Positions 23,201-35,086 of a stretch of 64,000 nucleotides of DNA are shown here, in pieces. Position numbers and translations under genes: made by a program. Origin of the DNA: Lottia gigantea (lineage: Eukaryota; Mollusca; Gastropoda; Lottiidae). Where the stretch lies: positions 2,299,401-2,363,400 of the forward strand of contig NW_008708458.1 in the NCBI RefSeq assembly GCF_000327385.1, read 5' to 3'. The notes under the pieces are model-generated. The model saw only the letters and a program-made list of their open reading frames with translations, did no database searches and had not been told where the DNA came from. Numbering within the stretch: position 1 is the stretch's first letter; each line of letters begins with the position of its first letter.

Positions 23201-25810
23201 TATAGTTTTTACATTTGTTCCCCCACAACATTTAATAGCATTATGGTAACAATTATCGGCATTGGTCATCAAATCATGACATCCAGGTTAATATTATTGT
23301 CTCCTTCTTTATACTTTCTTTTCATCTTTCAGCCGAATATGAAAGAATCCGTAAACAAGGCCGAGAGCGGTTACTGTTACTCTCTAAACCAAAGGAGGTA
23401 AAGAAAGAATGGTATACAAACGTTGGGTAAGTGGTTCAACTTCCACGTCTGAACAGAAATACCAACAGCATAATGCACTCCTCACCCTGTAGCATTCAGT
23501 AAACACTTAAATATCTGAAGCATTGCGAAAAGCTTTAAAATTCGATATTGCATTGTGGAAACCCCACTGGTTTCAGTAATAAAACACTTGATGAACTACG
23601 ACTGACATTTAATTGGAAATTCATTTAGATCAAAAATACTATATTCTATATTAGCAAACGTCTAATTCTTGTTGCACATAGCACAACGTATTGGCTCGAT
23701 TATTACATGTCGTTTCTGAGACTAAACCATCTCCCTATAACTGATTTGCTAACATGAAATAGATTGTAAATGACCTGTCTTTGTCGTATTTCAGACCAGA
23801 TGTATCTTGGGGTACACAAGAAATGCTATGGCCAGTAACAAAAACCGCCAAACAAGCTGAAGCTTCCAGAAGGGTCAGAGAGTTAGCCACACCAAAACGT
23901 AACTTTCAGGACGAGACAAATAACATTAATGTGTAAGTAATCGTTCAAAATCGACGATCGCCTAATTCAACAGTTTACATGAGTAACTTAAGTAACTTTC
24001 GAAGCCATCGTTTTTGTATTGTCTTAATTAAGAGGTTGCATTGGTAACTTTTGCATTAAGTACACGCACATCTATAATTATAAATAATTCATTACCAATA
24101 CCACTCGAGAGGTAAAACTTCAATAAGACACCAGCAAAAAAATAAAACAGTGAAATGGACGTACTGTCAGCAAGTGCCAAGTTGTCTGCAATCATCTTCG
24201 ACAATATTAAGGCAATGAAACTTCACTGGCAAATTGATCGAACTGTTATTTTGGTTTATGCCTTATAAGTTGTAACGCACAGCTATCAAGTAAAACTGAT
24301 AATGGTCCCTTTATTTTCCAGCCCCTTGTACTACTACAGTTGTGGTAGATCGTCCACCATATTTGATGTACCAGATGGTGCTAAGAAAGCTTCAGCATCC
24401 GCTCGTATTGAACAGTTAGCCCAACCTAAGTCAGATGTTTGTAATCATAAAGACGATATGTAAGTAGACGTTTCTGGACTAAAGAACAACTGGAAATAAA
24501 CCACACATACACAAGCGTATATATACTTACGGTCCGAAAAGCAAACGAAACCCAAAATGTGAAATAAGAATTGGCAAAACCTTGGTACCATCTAATGAAC
24601 TATTCATTAAATGATATAGAACAGTAGAGTAATGAGGAAGAATAATCGAGCTATGAATGGTGTATCAAAGCAATATAGAACATCTCAATATTTATCTATG
24701 ATAATGACTCCGGGCACAGTGGTGCTTTCGTAGATAATATGGAAATATTTGTAGGTAATATTGGTTTAAAAAAAAACTTAGTATTATTTACTAACAGCAG
24801 GAATAACCCAAAATTCTATAAGAATAATCCAGTTTTGTAAATTGAAGAGCATCTTGTTCCGTAAACAAGCACAATATATTCAGATGAAATAACAGCTGTA
24901 AGAATGTAACCAATGCATAGTTATGAAGATCGTTTCTGCATATACCCATCTCATTTCAGTGCCCAGTTTGTATACAGTTGCGGTCGATCCAGTCCTATTA
25001 CAGCGGCCCCACCCGTACAGTCAGCAGAACGACCCCGAACCAATCAACTAGCCACCCATAAGAATCCACACCCTGAATTCGAGCCCAGTAAAGAAATCCA
25101 AACCATAGTCAGTACAGCAGCGATGAAAGCCAGCGCCTCAGAAAGAATAGAAGGGTTAGCAAATCCTAAAAATAGACCAGTTGGTCCTTTCAGAGAACCA
25201 GAATGGCTGGTAAGTTGCTAAATGTAGCTCTGAAGAAATCGTGTTCCTAAAATAAGGCTCAAACAACTTACAAACCACGTGATATAAGCTGATGCCAAGC
25301 AGTGGTACTTCTGTCTTCAATGAATTCATTTGTTGCCAAATAGTTGTTGCCAACAACCGTTTGTTGAGCAGTCTATAACAGTAACTTCAGCATGTCAATT
25401 TTGAGACTTTCAGCTGCAATTTCTCAATGTCACTTTCGAAAAATTAATAGTGATTAATGTCTCATAGTAATAAAAAATCTTGAACAAGGCTAAATTTTTT
25501 ACTCCCTTTTACTTTTCAGGTATCTGACTCGGCTAAGAATGCAGCAGCTTCAACAAGAAGTGTAGAACTAGCGCGTGCAAAACCTCTAGCTGAGGGTTAC
25601 CAACCACATAAAGAAATTGAATGGCCCATTAGTAAAGGAGCAAAACGAGCACAAGCTACACCTAGAGTGAATGAACTATCCCAACCTGTAGTCAGAGCGT
25701 CCATGGATCACCTCCAGTTCAATCCTGATGCGTTTGTGGTAAAGGCGAGTGCTCTGAAAGGCATTTGTCCGAAAAGAGTGGACGAATTGGCACAACCTAT
25801 ACAGAGATAA
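20220..25810 (+). CDS. SPMAP2: THEG/SPMAP2-like sperm microtubule-associated repeat protein
   Basis: Exons 20220-20238, 22753-22785, 23333-23426, 23795-23932, 24322-24459, 24960-25209 and 25520-25810 join in phase (963 nt, 320 residues). After a basic start the protein is built of THEG repeats of roughly 20-40 residues, each with an aromatic strand and an 'A..A.AS.R...LA.PK' tail: KQAEASRRVRELATPK, KKASASARIEQLAQPK, MKASASERIEGLANPK, KRAQATPRVNELSQPV, and a last KRVDELAQPI. In other animals these proteins bind sperm or ciliary microtubules, so a testis or cilium role is likely. The first intron is long (2.5 kb). The tiny first exons are the least certain part. Confidence 0.85.
22300..22560. 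other. G+C-richer block in the first THEG intron
   Basis: The stretch from 'cctccgatggtggcg' to 'gcctcatttcctgg' differs in composition from the surrounding intron and may be an inserted short element. No ends were found. Confidence 0.25.
22960..23170 (-). pseudogene. orphan protein-like frame inside a THEG intron
   Basis: About 70 codons on the minus strand (HNAGIARLTRLVLETFLA..., then KERDKAQHLIYEGAVEC, ending NIVVT and a stop) read like a helical protein end, unlike the noise around it. An acceptor-like 'gtttacag' lies just before it, but no upstream exon was found and there is no certain ATG. It may be the last exon or retrocopy fragment of a gene I do not recognise. Confidence 0.3.
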
Positions 25811-26319
25811 TTCACATGCAAACATAAAAAAAAACTTTTTTCAAAGAATTACAAAAAAAACCCTAAAATAGAAAATATTTGCTACTGTATTTTACAAAAA
25901 CTTAATGCGCCATAGATGATTCTGTGAAAAGAGACGTTTATATGATAGGACGTATAGGATACTGTTCTTGTATATAAAAACCAAATTTCGTATAGTCTCT
26001 TCAACATCGAAACTATTACATATTTCTCCCGTGTTTTGTCTGTAGCAGGTAAAATTATGGTTGTCCAAAAGTAAAACTTAAGCAAAAATAAGGGGGCGCA
26101 TCTGCACAATGTCAAACCATAATGAATGAAACGTTTTAATTTATTGCAATACTAGTTATTCGCTAACGTGCAATCCAATCAAAGTAGTTTGATCAAAGAA
26201 AAATAAGATAGCTTGCCAGGCAATGTAACATACGCCAACTACCAACTGTCGGAATTGATAACAAAGTCTGTAATGGTTTAATATGTGAAACCAATCATCC
26301 GATTGTTACTGATTTCAAG

Positions 26320-27076
26320 CTTTACTGAGATCTCATGCCAAGTTTCATCAAAAAACGAATAAAAAATGTAGTCTCTATCAGGTCTTCATGCCAAATTAGA
26401 GGCAATGAATGGGCCATAACTCCAAAACCATTCATCCAATTTTTACCATTTTTGAACTTGAGATCTCATCAATATATACATGCATACCAAGTCTCATTGA
26501 GATCAGATAAAACCTGCACTCTGTATCATGGCTGCAAGCAAAATTTGAAGCGTTTTACCTAAGTCATGGGCAATAACTCTAAAACCATTCATCCGATTAT
26601 GACCAAATTTAAACTTGACCGAGACCTTATCAATATATACATGCATACCAAGTTTCATCAAGATCGGATAAAATTGCAGCCTTTATCATGCAAGCAGAAT
26701 TTAAAGCGTTTATACTAAGTCAAGAGCCATAACTCTGAAACCGTTCTTCCGATTAATTTCAATTTCGAACTTGACCAAAATCTCAACAATATATACATGC
26801 ATACTAAGTTTCATCAAGATCAGATAAAAATTGCAGCCGTTATCAAGCATACAAGCCAAATTTAACGCGTTTTTACTAAGTCAAGGGCAATAACTCTAAA
26901 ACCGTTCATCCGATTATTACCAATTTCGAACTTGACCGAGATCCCATCAATATATACATGCATATCAAGTTTCATCAAGATCAGATAAAAACTGTAGCCT
27001 CTATTGTGCATACAAGAAAAATGTGGACGGACGGACAGGGGTGACAGCAATTTGAATGTGGGCGTATAAAAAATGG
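26320..27076 (-). repeat. tailed satellite, second copy, about five units of 158 bp
   Basis: The head lies at the right end: the reverse complement of 27040-27075 gives 'tttttatacgcccacatt', then a 'cccctgtccgtccgtcc' string and 'ctacagtttttatctgat', matching 4836-4960. Units carry 'ggcaataactctaaaacc', 'ttcatccgattattacca' and 'atatatacatgcata' with a spacing of 156-161 bp. Unit length and text differ from the 171-bp array, so the two arrays expanded separately behind a shared head. Confidence 0.8.
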
Positions 27077-28149
27077 CTATTGCAGTCAATACGAAGTTCG
27101 TAATAGGTCGACGTTGTGAAGATGCAGTGGGGGAGATGAATATCAAAGTCATTTTCTAGCCACTCACAGATATCTAAATTAGATACATGATGTTATTTTT
27201 TGACCAAAAAAATTGGAGTAGACAGCGTATTTGGATTTATTTTGTGTGTTTGTCTATGTCTACAAAATTCCTTCAAAATCTTTTTCATCAGGTTGGTTTC
27301 AATTTACAAACATTGGGCCTCTTTTCACAAAACATCACAAAGGTAGATTTTAGTAAATATATTCAAGTACAGTTAGCACATTGACTAATACGTCTACTGG
27401 TAACGCCAGTATTTCTTGTTATTGGTTCATTCGGCAACCTTCGGCAGTTTCCGTTAAACTGAATCACAGCAGAACTTCCACGGTAGGCCATTTGTAATTG
27501 GACATCAAAAAAAACTTATGATCAATTTTGTCATTAGTTTGGTATTTCTATATTTAAAATTCCACACTAAAGACAAATTCTTATGAATATATAGCAATAG
27601 AGAGCGTATAGTGTATTTGATTCTATGTACACACCCCTGATAAGTTGGAAACTGTAATACCCATCAGTATTATATATAGTAATAAATTGTTTTAGTTAAA
27701 GAACTGTTTTGATTCTTCCAGTGAAGCCATAATGTACAACAATACCTGTCACAATTACCTTCTTTCGAGCTCTTAAAATGGCATAATAACTAGGCCAAAC
27801 TATATGGTCAACTGAGTAAAAAGCATATTTGACGTTCCACAAGACAACATAGCCAACCATACTGTAATAGCAGAGGTGCTGGTTGGAACAGAGGTTTTGT
27901 CTATGGATTGTTCACTGGTCTCAAAAGAGCTAGTAGTAAATTTGTCAAGCAGAGACAATCAAAGTAACACAAATGAAACAGATACTACTGTAACTGCAAT
28001 TTCGGTCTTTTCTTTTTCATTAATGTTACCAAAGATACAAGATGTGCTATGGAATTTCATAACGCATACTTTGTTCAGTAGATTTGTGTAGAATGGCTCA
28101 GCTTTTGACTCTGAAGACAAAATGAAACACAATGATCAATGAGTTTTTT
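27077..28149. other. intergenic stretch, no gene supported
   Basis: A plus-strand frame at 27876-28091 has some ordinary-looking residues but no likeness and no splice context. The rest is AT-rich. Confidence 0.4.
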
Positions 28150-28155
28150 TTTATT
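28150..28155 (-). terminator. candidate poly(A) signal of NOP16
   Basis: AATAAA on the minus strand about 525 bases past the NOP16 stop codon. No nearer hexamer was noticed. Confidence 0.35.
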
Positions 28156-28677
28156 TACAGAATTTTACATTATGATGTGAACATGACAATTCTAATGAAA
28201 TGAATTTTGAAATCAAATTGGGAAATGTTGAGAATGACCTTGACAGACAAAACAACAACATTTTCACAACAAAATTTAGTATCTTTCACCACAAAGTATA
28301 TTAACATGATTTCTCCATCAAGAACTATTCTAACTTTGCGAAAACAGAGTCAAAAGCTGCCACATTCATAAAACACAGTCCTTATGTCATGAACATCTGA
28401 TTAGAACTTGAAAATATCTTTGTTTTAGCACATAACTGTCTTGAAAATGAGCTTTGATTTGTTTCATAAAATCTTTTGGTAACAAATCAGCATCTATTTT
28501 AGAATTGGTTATCAAAACTACACTTTTAATCAATTTTAATGACCAATTGGAAGAAGAAAAATATCTGTAAAGTCTTTATGAGTTTAGATCCCGATTTTGC
28601 ATCCTAATGGTCAGCCTGTCATTCCCAATTTGAAGCATTTGTACCTGCAAACAACAGTATGTCAATGAGGTGTAAAT

Positions 28678-30591
28678 TCAAGAACTATCATCCCCACCTG
28701 TTCTTGAAGCTAAGAAATCTTCATATAAACCTGGAACTTTCTTAACTCCTTCTATTTTACGTTTAATCTGTTTTGGTGTGTGTTGAAATATATTCATTGG
28801 ATCTCGAGCCATGGCCTGAAAGAGAGAACAACTTGAAACAGACATTTTTTTTTTAAAAGATTTCATAATTATCGCGATGGAAACGACTAATAAACGAAGG
28901 CAATAACTTAATAACAATGACACTAATCGAAATATGAACCAAAAATATGACATATTGCATATTGACATATGTGACATTTTTCATTATTTTGAATTATAGC
29001 TTCTACTGACCACATAATCTTCTCCATGTTTGTCCATCATCTTTAAACAGAAGTTAGCTATTTCTGGTGTGGTCCATATTGCTTTTAATCTTGGTGTGTA
29101 GGCGTCCTCTTCCATGGCTGAAATATTAAAGGAGACAATTTTGATGATCAGTCAAGATGAATTTTACTGAAGCAGCCTCTTAGTTTTATCACATTACTAC
29201 CATAAAAGCTGCTAATAATAATAAAAGTGCATCACAGAACGCACAATTTCAGTGTAATTGCAAGAACCACAGACATCTGCCTAGATATTAGTATGGAGCA
29301 AATTGATGCTATCAGTGTCCTAACCATAAGAAGTTAAGAAAACCTCTTTAACAATTCAAACATAGCATAGAACATGACCAGATGCAAACATGGCCACCAG
29401 ACTTTGTCACTGCTCTCTTGAAAGACTGGGAAAGGGATTAGGTGAAAGGGATAGTGAAGTCCAACATGTAAATTTTTCAACTTTTGGACTAGGACTTATC
29501 GATTGTAGTTTGGAAATGAAAAAAATCGGTTTCCTCCCTTTGATTGCCGATGCTGATGTGAAGTCTAACGACCAAGAAAACTTTTAACTCAAACATAATT
29601 TGAATATAAACTGTCTTATTTGGAAAGGGCAATAACTCAATATCATTTTAGTCTATATATTGAAATGTGTGGTCAAATGCATACAAACCTTGTACAACTT
29701 CAGGCTTTGTGATTTTTATTTCTTTTTCTACTATTTTTCCATCCTAAAATCATAAAACAATACAAAAATGTCTGTCTGTGAGTTGTCAAAAATTTATTTT
29801 GTAACAAAGACCTGTATAATGATGAATCTTTACTTTTTGCCAAAGCCGGAAACGAAATGCCTCTTTAAATAAAACAATCATTTTGCATAAGTTATGCTTC
29901 TTTAACTTGAAAAGTTCGATTGTGAACCCACATTGAGCTAGTTCTTGTGCTTAGGTGTTGGTAGAGACCAGAGTGATGTAGATCTAAAGTTTAAGACATT
30001 AACCTTTCTTATTTTCTTATGAAGAGTTTTATTTGGATCATAGGACAGACCCATTTCATCTAGATTCTTCTTTAAACTTTTCTTTTCATCCCAAGCTGTT
30101 CGCATAGGTTCACTAAAGAGTAAATCAAAAGGCATTACATACCATTAAATATAAATTGGCAGTTATTCCAACAGATTAATTTGCACAATTATGAGAGGTA
30201 AGCCAAAAATTGCAGTATTTTTGTCAATTTCCTGTCAATATTCTTTTGATTATTGAACCTGACCAATATTAGGCTAGATCTATACAAACGATCACTCTCA
30301 ACTACAACAATAACTATTCAAAGCCAAAGATCAATTAACCTTCTGTAGCTACAGGAGGACAATCAAGCCTTCAATTAACATATCAATAATTTAAGTTTTG
30401 TTTACTTTGCACGATTTGACAGACAAATATTGAAATTTTCAGGACGAATTGACATATGGACGATTTGACTTATACAAATGTAGAAATTACCATCCAATTG
30501 TTGGCTTTTTCAACGATTTTTTCCAAGCTTTCTTTCTGTTTTTCGTGTGGTCAAATTTTCTTCTCATTCGTTGTCTTCTTGTGCTCCCCAT
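28678..30591 (-). CDS. NOP16: nucleolar protein 16 (ribosome biogenesis)
   Basis: Exons 30591-30491, 30112-30004, 29743-29689, 29117-29011 and 28815-28678 join in phase (510 nt, 169 residues). The order of motifs is that of NOP16: a basic start (MGSTRRQRMRRKFDHTKNRK), then 'EPMRTAWDEKKSLKKNLDEM' and 'GLSYDPN' (human: IRHAWDHAKSVRQNLAEMGL), then 'HGEDYVAMARDPMNIFQHTP' and 'KQIKRKI' near the end, matching the family's 'HGEDYKAMARD..N..QDTPKQI'. The protein works in the nucleolus in maturation of the large ribosomal subunit. It is complete and a little shorter than the human protein (178). It shares a short divergent promoter with the HIG1-domain gene. Confidence 0.95.
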
Positions 30592-30908
30592 TTTATAATT
30601 TCATTGATTTTTTGTCAAAACTACAAGGTAAACAAATCTTTAAAATAGCACGTGTGTACAGTCTACCCTTATTTTTCGAACCATCCAATTAACATAAAAC
30701 GAAATATGGAACAATTATTTAATTTCAACGAAACTTTTGACGAATCGTGATACAATTAGCGTCCATTTTTCAATACTCATATTTTTGGATGAAATTGACT
30801 TGATTATATTTCACTGTAAAATTGTTTTCATATCTACGTTTTGAAAAGAAAATGGATAACTTCAAAACACGAAAGGTCAAGGTTATTGTATGTTTACTCT
30901 CTGTGGAA
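30592..30908. promoter_or_regulatory. divergent promoter between NOP16 and the HIG1-domain gene
   Basis: The two start codons lie 317 bp apart (260 bp if the HIG1 gene starts at 30852) and point away from each other. No TATA box is evident. This compact layout is common for housekeeping gene pairs. Co-regulation is inference. Confidence 0.55.
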
Positions 30909-32552
30909 ATGGATGAACAGTCTGAACAAACGCATGGAAGTCCAAAGCGCCCTACCCCACAGTTTAAATATATCCCCCCACCAAAGACTCGAAACCAGTC
31001 ACGTTTGTCTGACAATAACACTGATGGCGAGTTTAGGCCAATTTACATTCCCAGAAACCAAACTCTTAATGATGCCATGAAACGTTATTTGAAGGAGAAT
31101 CCACTTGTTGCGATTGGTAAGTATTAGCCCACAGAAAATACTTAAAAACTAAAAGGTTAAATTAGTCTGTGATATCCTTATTAGGCCAAATAAAAAAAAT
31201 GAATTGGTTATCGTCCTTGCTACTAGAAAAAGGCGGTGCCGAGTACTGACTACTGTCATAGATGAAAAACAATCAAATAACACGCCAGCAATTAGTCACG
31301 TGACCTTGTCTATCGCTGCCAGAAATATTTTTGAATGGGAAAGTAGCAACAAAATCTACAATCATTGGCCCCCATGGCCAATCAAAGCCTCCCGTATATT
31401 CCAATCTAAAAAACATAGTGCACACGATCTATTTGAACGATTGATGTCGAAATATGTGGATGAAACATTCAAACTCACCAACTAGGACTTGGACAAATGA
31501 TCGTCTGCATTCCTCCTGCAGCGGCTCGCTGTCAAATTTTCCGGCTACCAATTCTGAGTAGAATTCGGAAAGTGTCTTGTCGCTGGAGATGCAAACCCCA
31601 CACCATGCTTTCAATAATGTGGGGTTTTTATCTTGCGCAATGCTAGCTACTACAAAATCCATTACATTAAATAAAAATGCGAAGACTAGTAAGTAGGCTA
31701 GTTTAAATGAATGTAGGATCAAAACAGTACTGAGTTCAATAACTTCAATGCGCAAGCGCAATGTCAAGGGAGGTAATTGTACCGGAAGCTTATACGGAGC
31801 ATTCGGAACTGCATTGTTATTTCGATAAATTTGGACACTCGGCACGCTTTTTTAGACATTTTATGAGAAAATAAAAATTAAAAAATATATCGAGTCGGGC
31901 CGTTTTCTCCGGTCGGGCGGGGACGATAACCAACTTTTTTTTTTTATGTCGCCTTATAGTTATAGGCCTAATACATAACTGATAGACTGCACTTATTATG
32001 ACAACATGTCATTTTTGCTTGGTAGATGGCAAGTTAACGTTTGCTTCCAGCGGATGCTGATAGAGCAAACTATGTAGTTGATGATAGTTGTAGTAGTTGG
32101 TAGTCTTTATTGTAGTCTTCACATCTATTATACTAGTCCAGAGAAATAGTCTGCAATCAAATCATGACAATTGACAATCGACATACATATTCTCGGATTA
32201 TAGAACCACAGACTTGTTTCTATTTAATCAACTCATCAGATAAGGTTTAATTAAATTTGCTTGTTGAATCGAGTGTTTTTCTGTTTCAGGTGCAATTGGA
32301 ATTCTGGCATCATTTGGTACAGGTCTGACACTATTCTACCGGGGAGTTCATCCAGTATGGGAAGAAAGAATGATGTGGTCTCGCTGTACTTTTCAAGCAC
32401 TCACTGCCCTGGCTATAGGCTATAGTGAATATAAACGCGTCAAGGAGGTGGAAAAGATTTATAAGCAATATACACCAGAACAGATAAATCAGGTATTACA
32501 GAAGAAATATGGCATTGACCCTTCGAACCTTGAGAGTAAAAGAAAAAGTTGA
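30909..32552 (+). CDS. HIG1-domain mitochondrial inner-membrane protein
   Basis: Exons 30909-31116 and 32290-32552 join in phase 1 (471 nt, 156 residues). The core 'KENPLVAIGAIGILASFGTG', a short loop, 'EERMMWSRCTFQA' and a second membrane helix (LTALAIGYSEYKR) match the HIG1 two-helix hairpin (human HIGD2A has RENPVVPIG and QLMMRTRIAAQ). HIG1 proteins (Rcf1 in yeast) help assemble or tune cytochrome c oxidase and supercomplexes. Of the family's Q-x3-R-x-R-x3-Q motif, only the second Arg and the last Gln are kept. A basic C-terminal tail extends beyond most members. An in-frame ATG at 30852 would add 19 residues, and both starts have good context. Confidence 0.85.
31184..31953. mobile_element. 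about 770-bp DNA element with imperfect TIRs in the HIG1 gene intron
   Basis: The left side (ggcc, A-rich run, then 'ttggttatcgtcc' at 31204) and the right side ('ggacgataaccaa' to 31933, then a T-run and 'gtcgcc') are inverted over about 45-60 bp. The interior is G+C-richer than the intron. It carries a minus-strand frame (31845-31429) whose second half (LLKAWCGVCISSDKTLSEFY...) looks protein-like but unrecognised, perhaps captured sequence. No transposase is visible. Confidence 0.6.
32019..32083 (+). repeat. short 65-bp dispersed element, copy 1
   Basis: Matches the 68-bp insertion at 37455-37522, with shared words 'ttggtagatg', 'caagttaacgtt', 'ggatgctgata', 'gcaaacta' and 'gtagttg'. It lies in the intron of the HIG1-domain gene. 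Confidence 0.75.
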
Positions 32553-35086
32553 ACGTATCCACGTGAACTACAAGTAATATAAGTTAAAACTGTGTAACTT
32601 CATTTGGTAACAGCCGGTTTACCAATCGCTCGAGTATATTTTGCGTAATTATGTGGCTGGTAAACCGTCTCTAGGGTTGAAAGGGTTAAATAGAAACCTT
32701 TATTCAACATTATGATTGCAAGCTACAAGTTTAAAGGGGTGGTTATTTCACTGTGATTATACTGGTATAAAGAAAAAATTTTTCACCTCTGTTACGATAT
32801 GAGTATAATCATAGTACCGTACTAGAGTAATATCTGCTATTGACTAAAAAAACAAGAGCTTTATCATTCACTAGTTTTACAAGTTTTAAGATTTGTAGAT
32901 GCTATAACGTACTAACTGTCTTTTCAGAATTTACATTGTTGTAATTTCTCTTTGCATGCAGCGAAGAACATTTATTATAGTACCCTTTCAATTTCATCTT
33001 TAAGACTCAAATTGATAATTCATGTAAAAGAAACTTGTATGTTCTCTTCATGTGGCCTTGGTCAGTGCTTCTATAGGAGGGTATCTTCTATAACACTAAC
33101 TTGAGTCCACTTCCACTTCTGTTTTTTGTTGGATTGTCCAATATGACTATGTGGTATTTACTGTGGCCGTATTCCCCAAAACCAAAGTAAAATCCAAAAT
33201 TTAAGGAATACAGTAATCTGATTGAATAATGAAACTTAATTCAAAATCGATTATAGCGATTTAACAATAAGCTTATGGCTGGAACAATGAAATTTAAATT
33301 TTCAAGAATAAAGCCCCAGGACCAGTTTCTTCAAATATCATAAATTAACCTACAAGCATAAACATCAAATTAACGTCTTTCTACTCACTGAACTTGTGTC
33401 TAATCATACAAAATTTTGAGAAACAGGGCCAAGGTCTAAACTATTATAGACTTGAGTATTTTCAATCATAGTCAATGAACAACAGAAGTGCACATTTTAA
33501 TTTCTATAAAGTCAGATTTATATGAAAGGTGACAATTATTTATGCACAATTGGTTTTTTCATCCATAGAATGTGATTTTAAATCATTATTCAAAAATAAA
33601 TGACAGTCAATGTATATATTTGAAATTCAGGCTATATACTGTTAAGTTTATATCCTTAATATTCAAGTCAAAGGCAACTAAACACTGAATATATTATCAT
33701 CATGTAGAAAATTATCAAATATGCCTTATTAAAAGAATGAATAAAGGGTTAGTTATGTTATAAGTTCACAATATTGTTATGTAATATAATGTATGATAAG
33801 TTATGACTACAGATTATGTATAATAATAATATGTGTGGATGTTAGATTGGTAATAAAGTTTTTATTCAGTTTGAATATCATTTGTAAATACGAGGAATAG
33901 ACTGTACAGAAACCAAACTCAGCATATAGGACAAGAATGCTGTTTTGTACATTACCATTAAGTTTTTTTCATTCCGCCTACATCGTTAAAATATTTATGA
34001 TTGCTATTTCTCTTTCATCTTTCGGTCTAACATTTATCTATGATGGATGGCTTATTTAAGGACATGTCCTGGTATCTTTGACATAATTTTAAAAGGCTAA
34101 GCTCAGATATCTGCTAATTGATGCAAATTTGTACAATATCTTTGTATTTCATACAATGTTTAGTATATAAACTTTTTTTATTGTGCCATAAATTTGAATA
34201 TTTCTGAGATTGGAATTACCTGGGATGGCTACTTTAATTATGTGTATCCATATTGCAGTCCTTCAAATTTTGTTTGGTTTATAGTTTAATATTATTGTAG
34301 CCTAAAGAAGTAGCACATCTTGTGCTTTTAAATTACTCAAATCAAGTACATGTTATATGAAATTGTGTTTGAATGTGCAGATACTTTAATGACATATGAT
34401 TCAAGAAAACCGTTGTGGACTGTAGTATTTGATATTCACTTGTGAAGGGAGATAAATCTATATTATTAATAATATAAACTACAACAAGCTTATTGACCCG
34501 GGAAGGAGTCGTAGCAAAAAGTCCAATACACATTAAAAGGTCAGAATTTATTTTCCCTACCACCTATAACAGCATCCAAGTTTGTTAGTACACCTGTCAT
34601 AAAGTTCATGATGTGGTACAAATTTGTAAGAATAAAATTCCAGATATATCTTAATGTATAGCGCTTTTTTTAACCCCTCTCACAACGATATCTATAAACT
34701 GGGCGAAAGGAGGGGGCGTGATCGCTTCGTTCTTGTTCTTACAAGATAAGTGTAACATATATGTTTATATTTCAGGTGATTTAATAACACTCTTAATAAT
34801 ATCATAAAAATGTTTATTTTTATCACTACAATAATCATTAACAAAGTGAGTTAAAACAATATGAAAGAAACATTTTTTATGAGGATAATAACTATCCTGT
34901 CTATCCTGCACTATAATCTATCCTCAAAATAACAGTAAATACTGGCCTTATAACATATTACATAATATTGATGCAATAATAACATATTTTTAATACATTA
35001 ATTGTAGAACGATATAGAAATTAAAACAGAACTTGATTGTTACTCTAAGAGTTTACGCTATCTTCAGACAACTGACCTATTACATA
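32553..35086. other. AT-rich 3' flank and intergenic DNA
   Basis: The first part is probably the 3' untranslated region of the HIG1 gene, with AATAAA strings near 33596, 33737 and 33852. A short word at 33076 repeats that near 1025. No further gene is supported. Confidence 0.4.
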
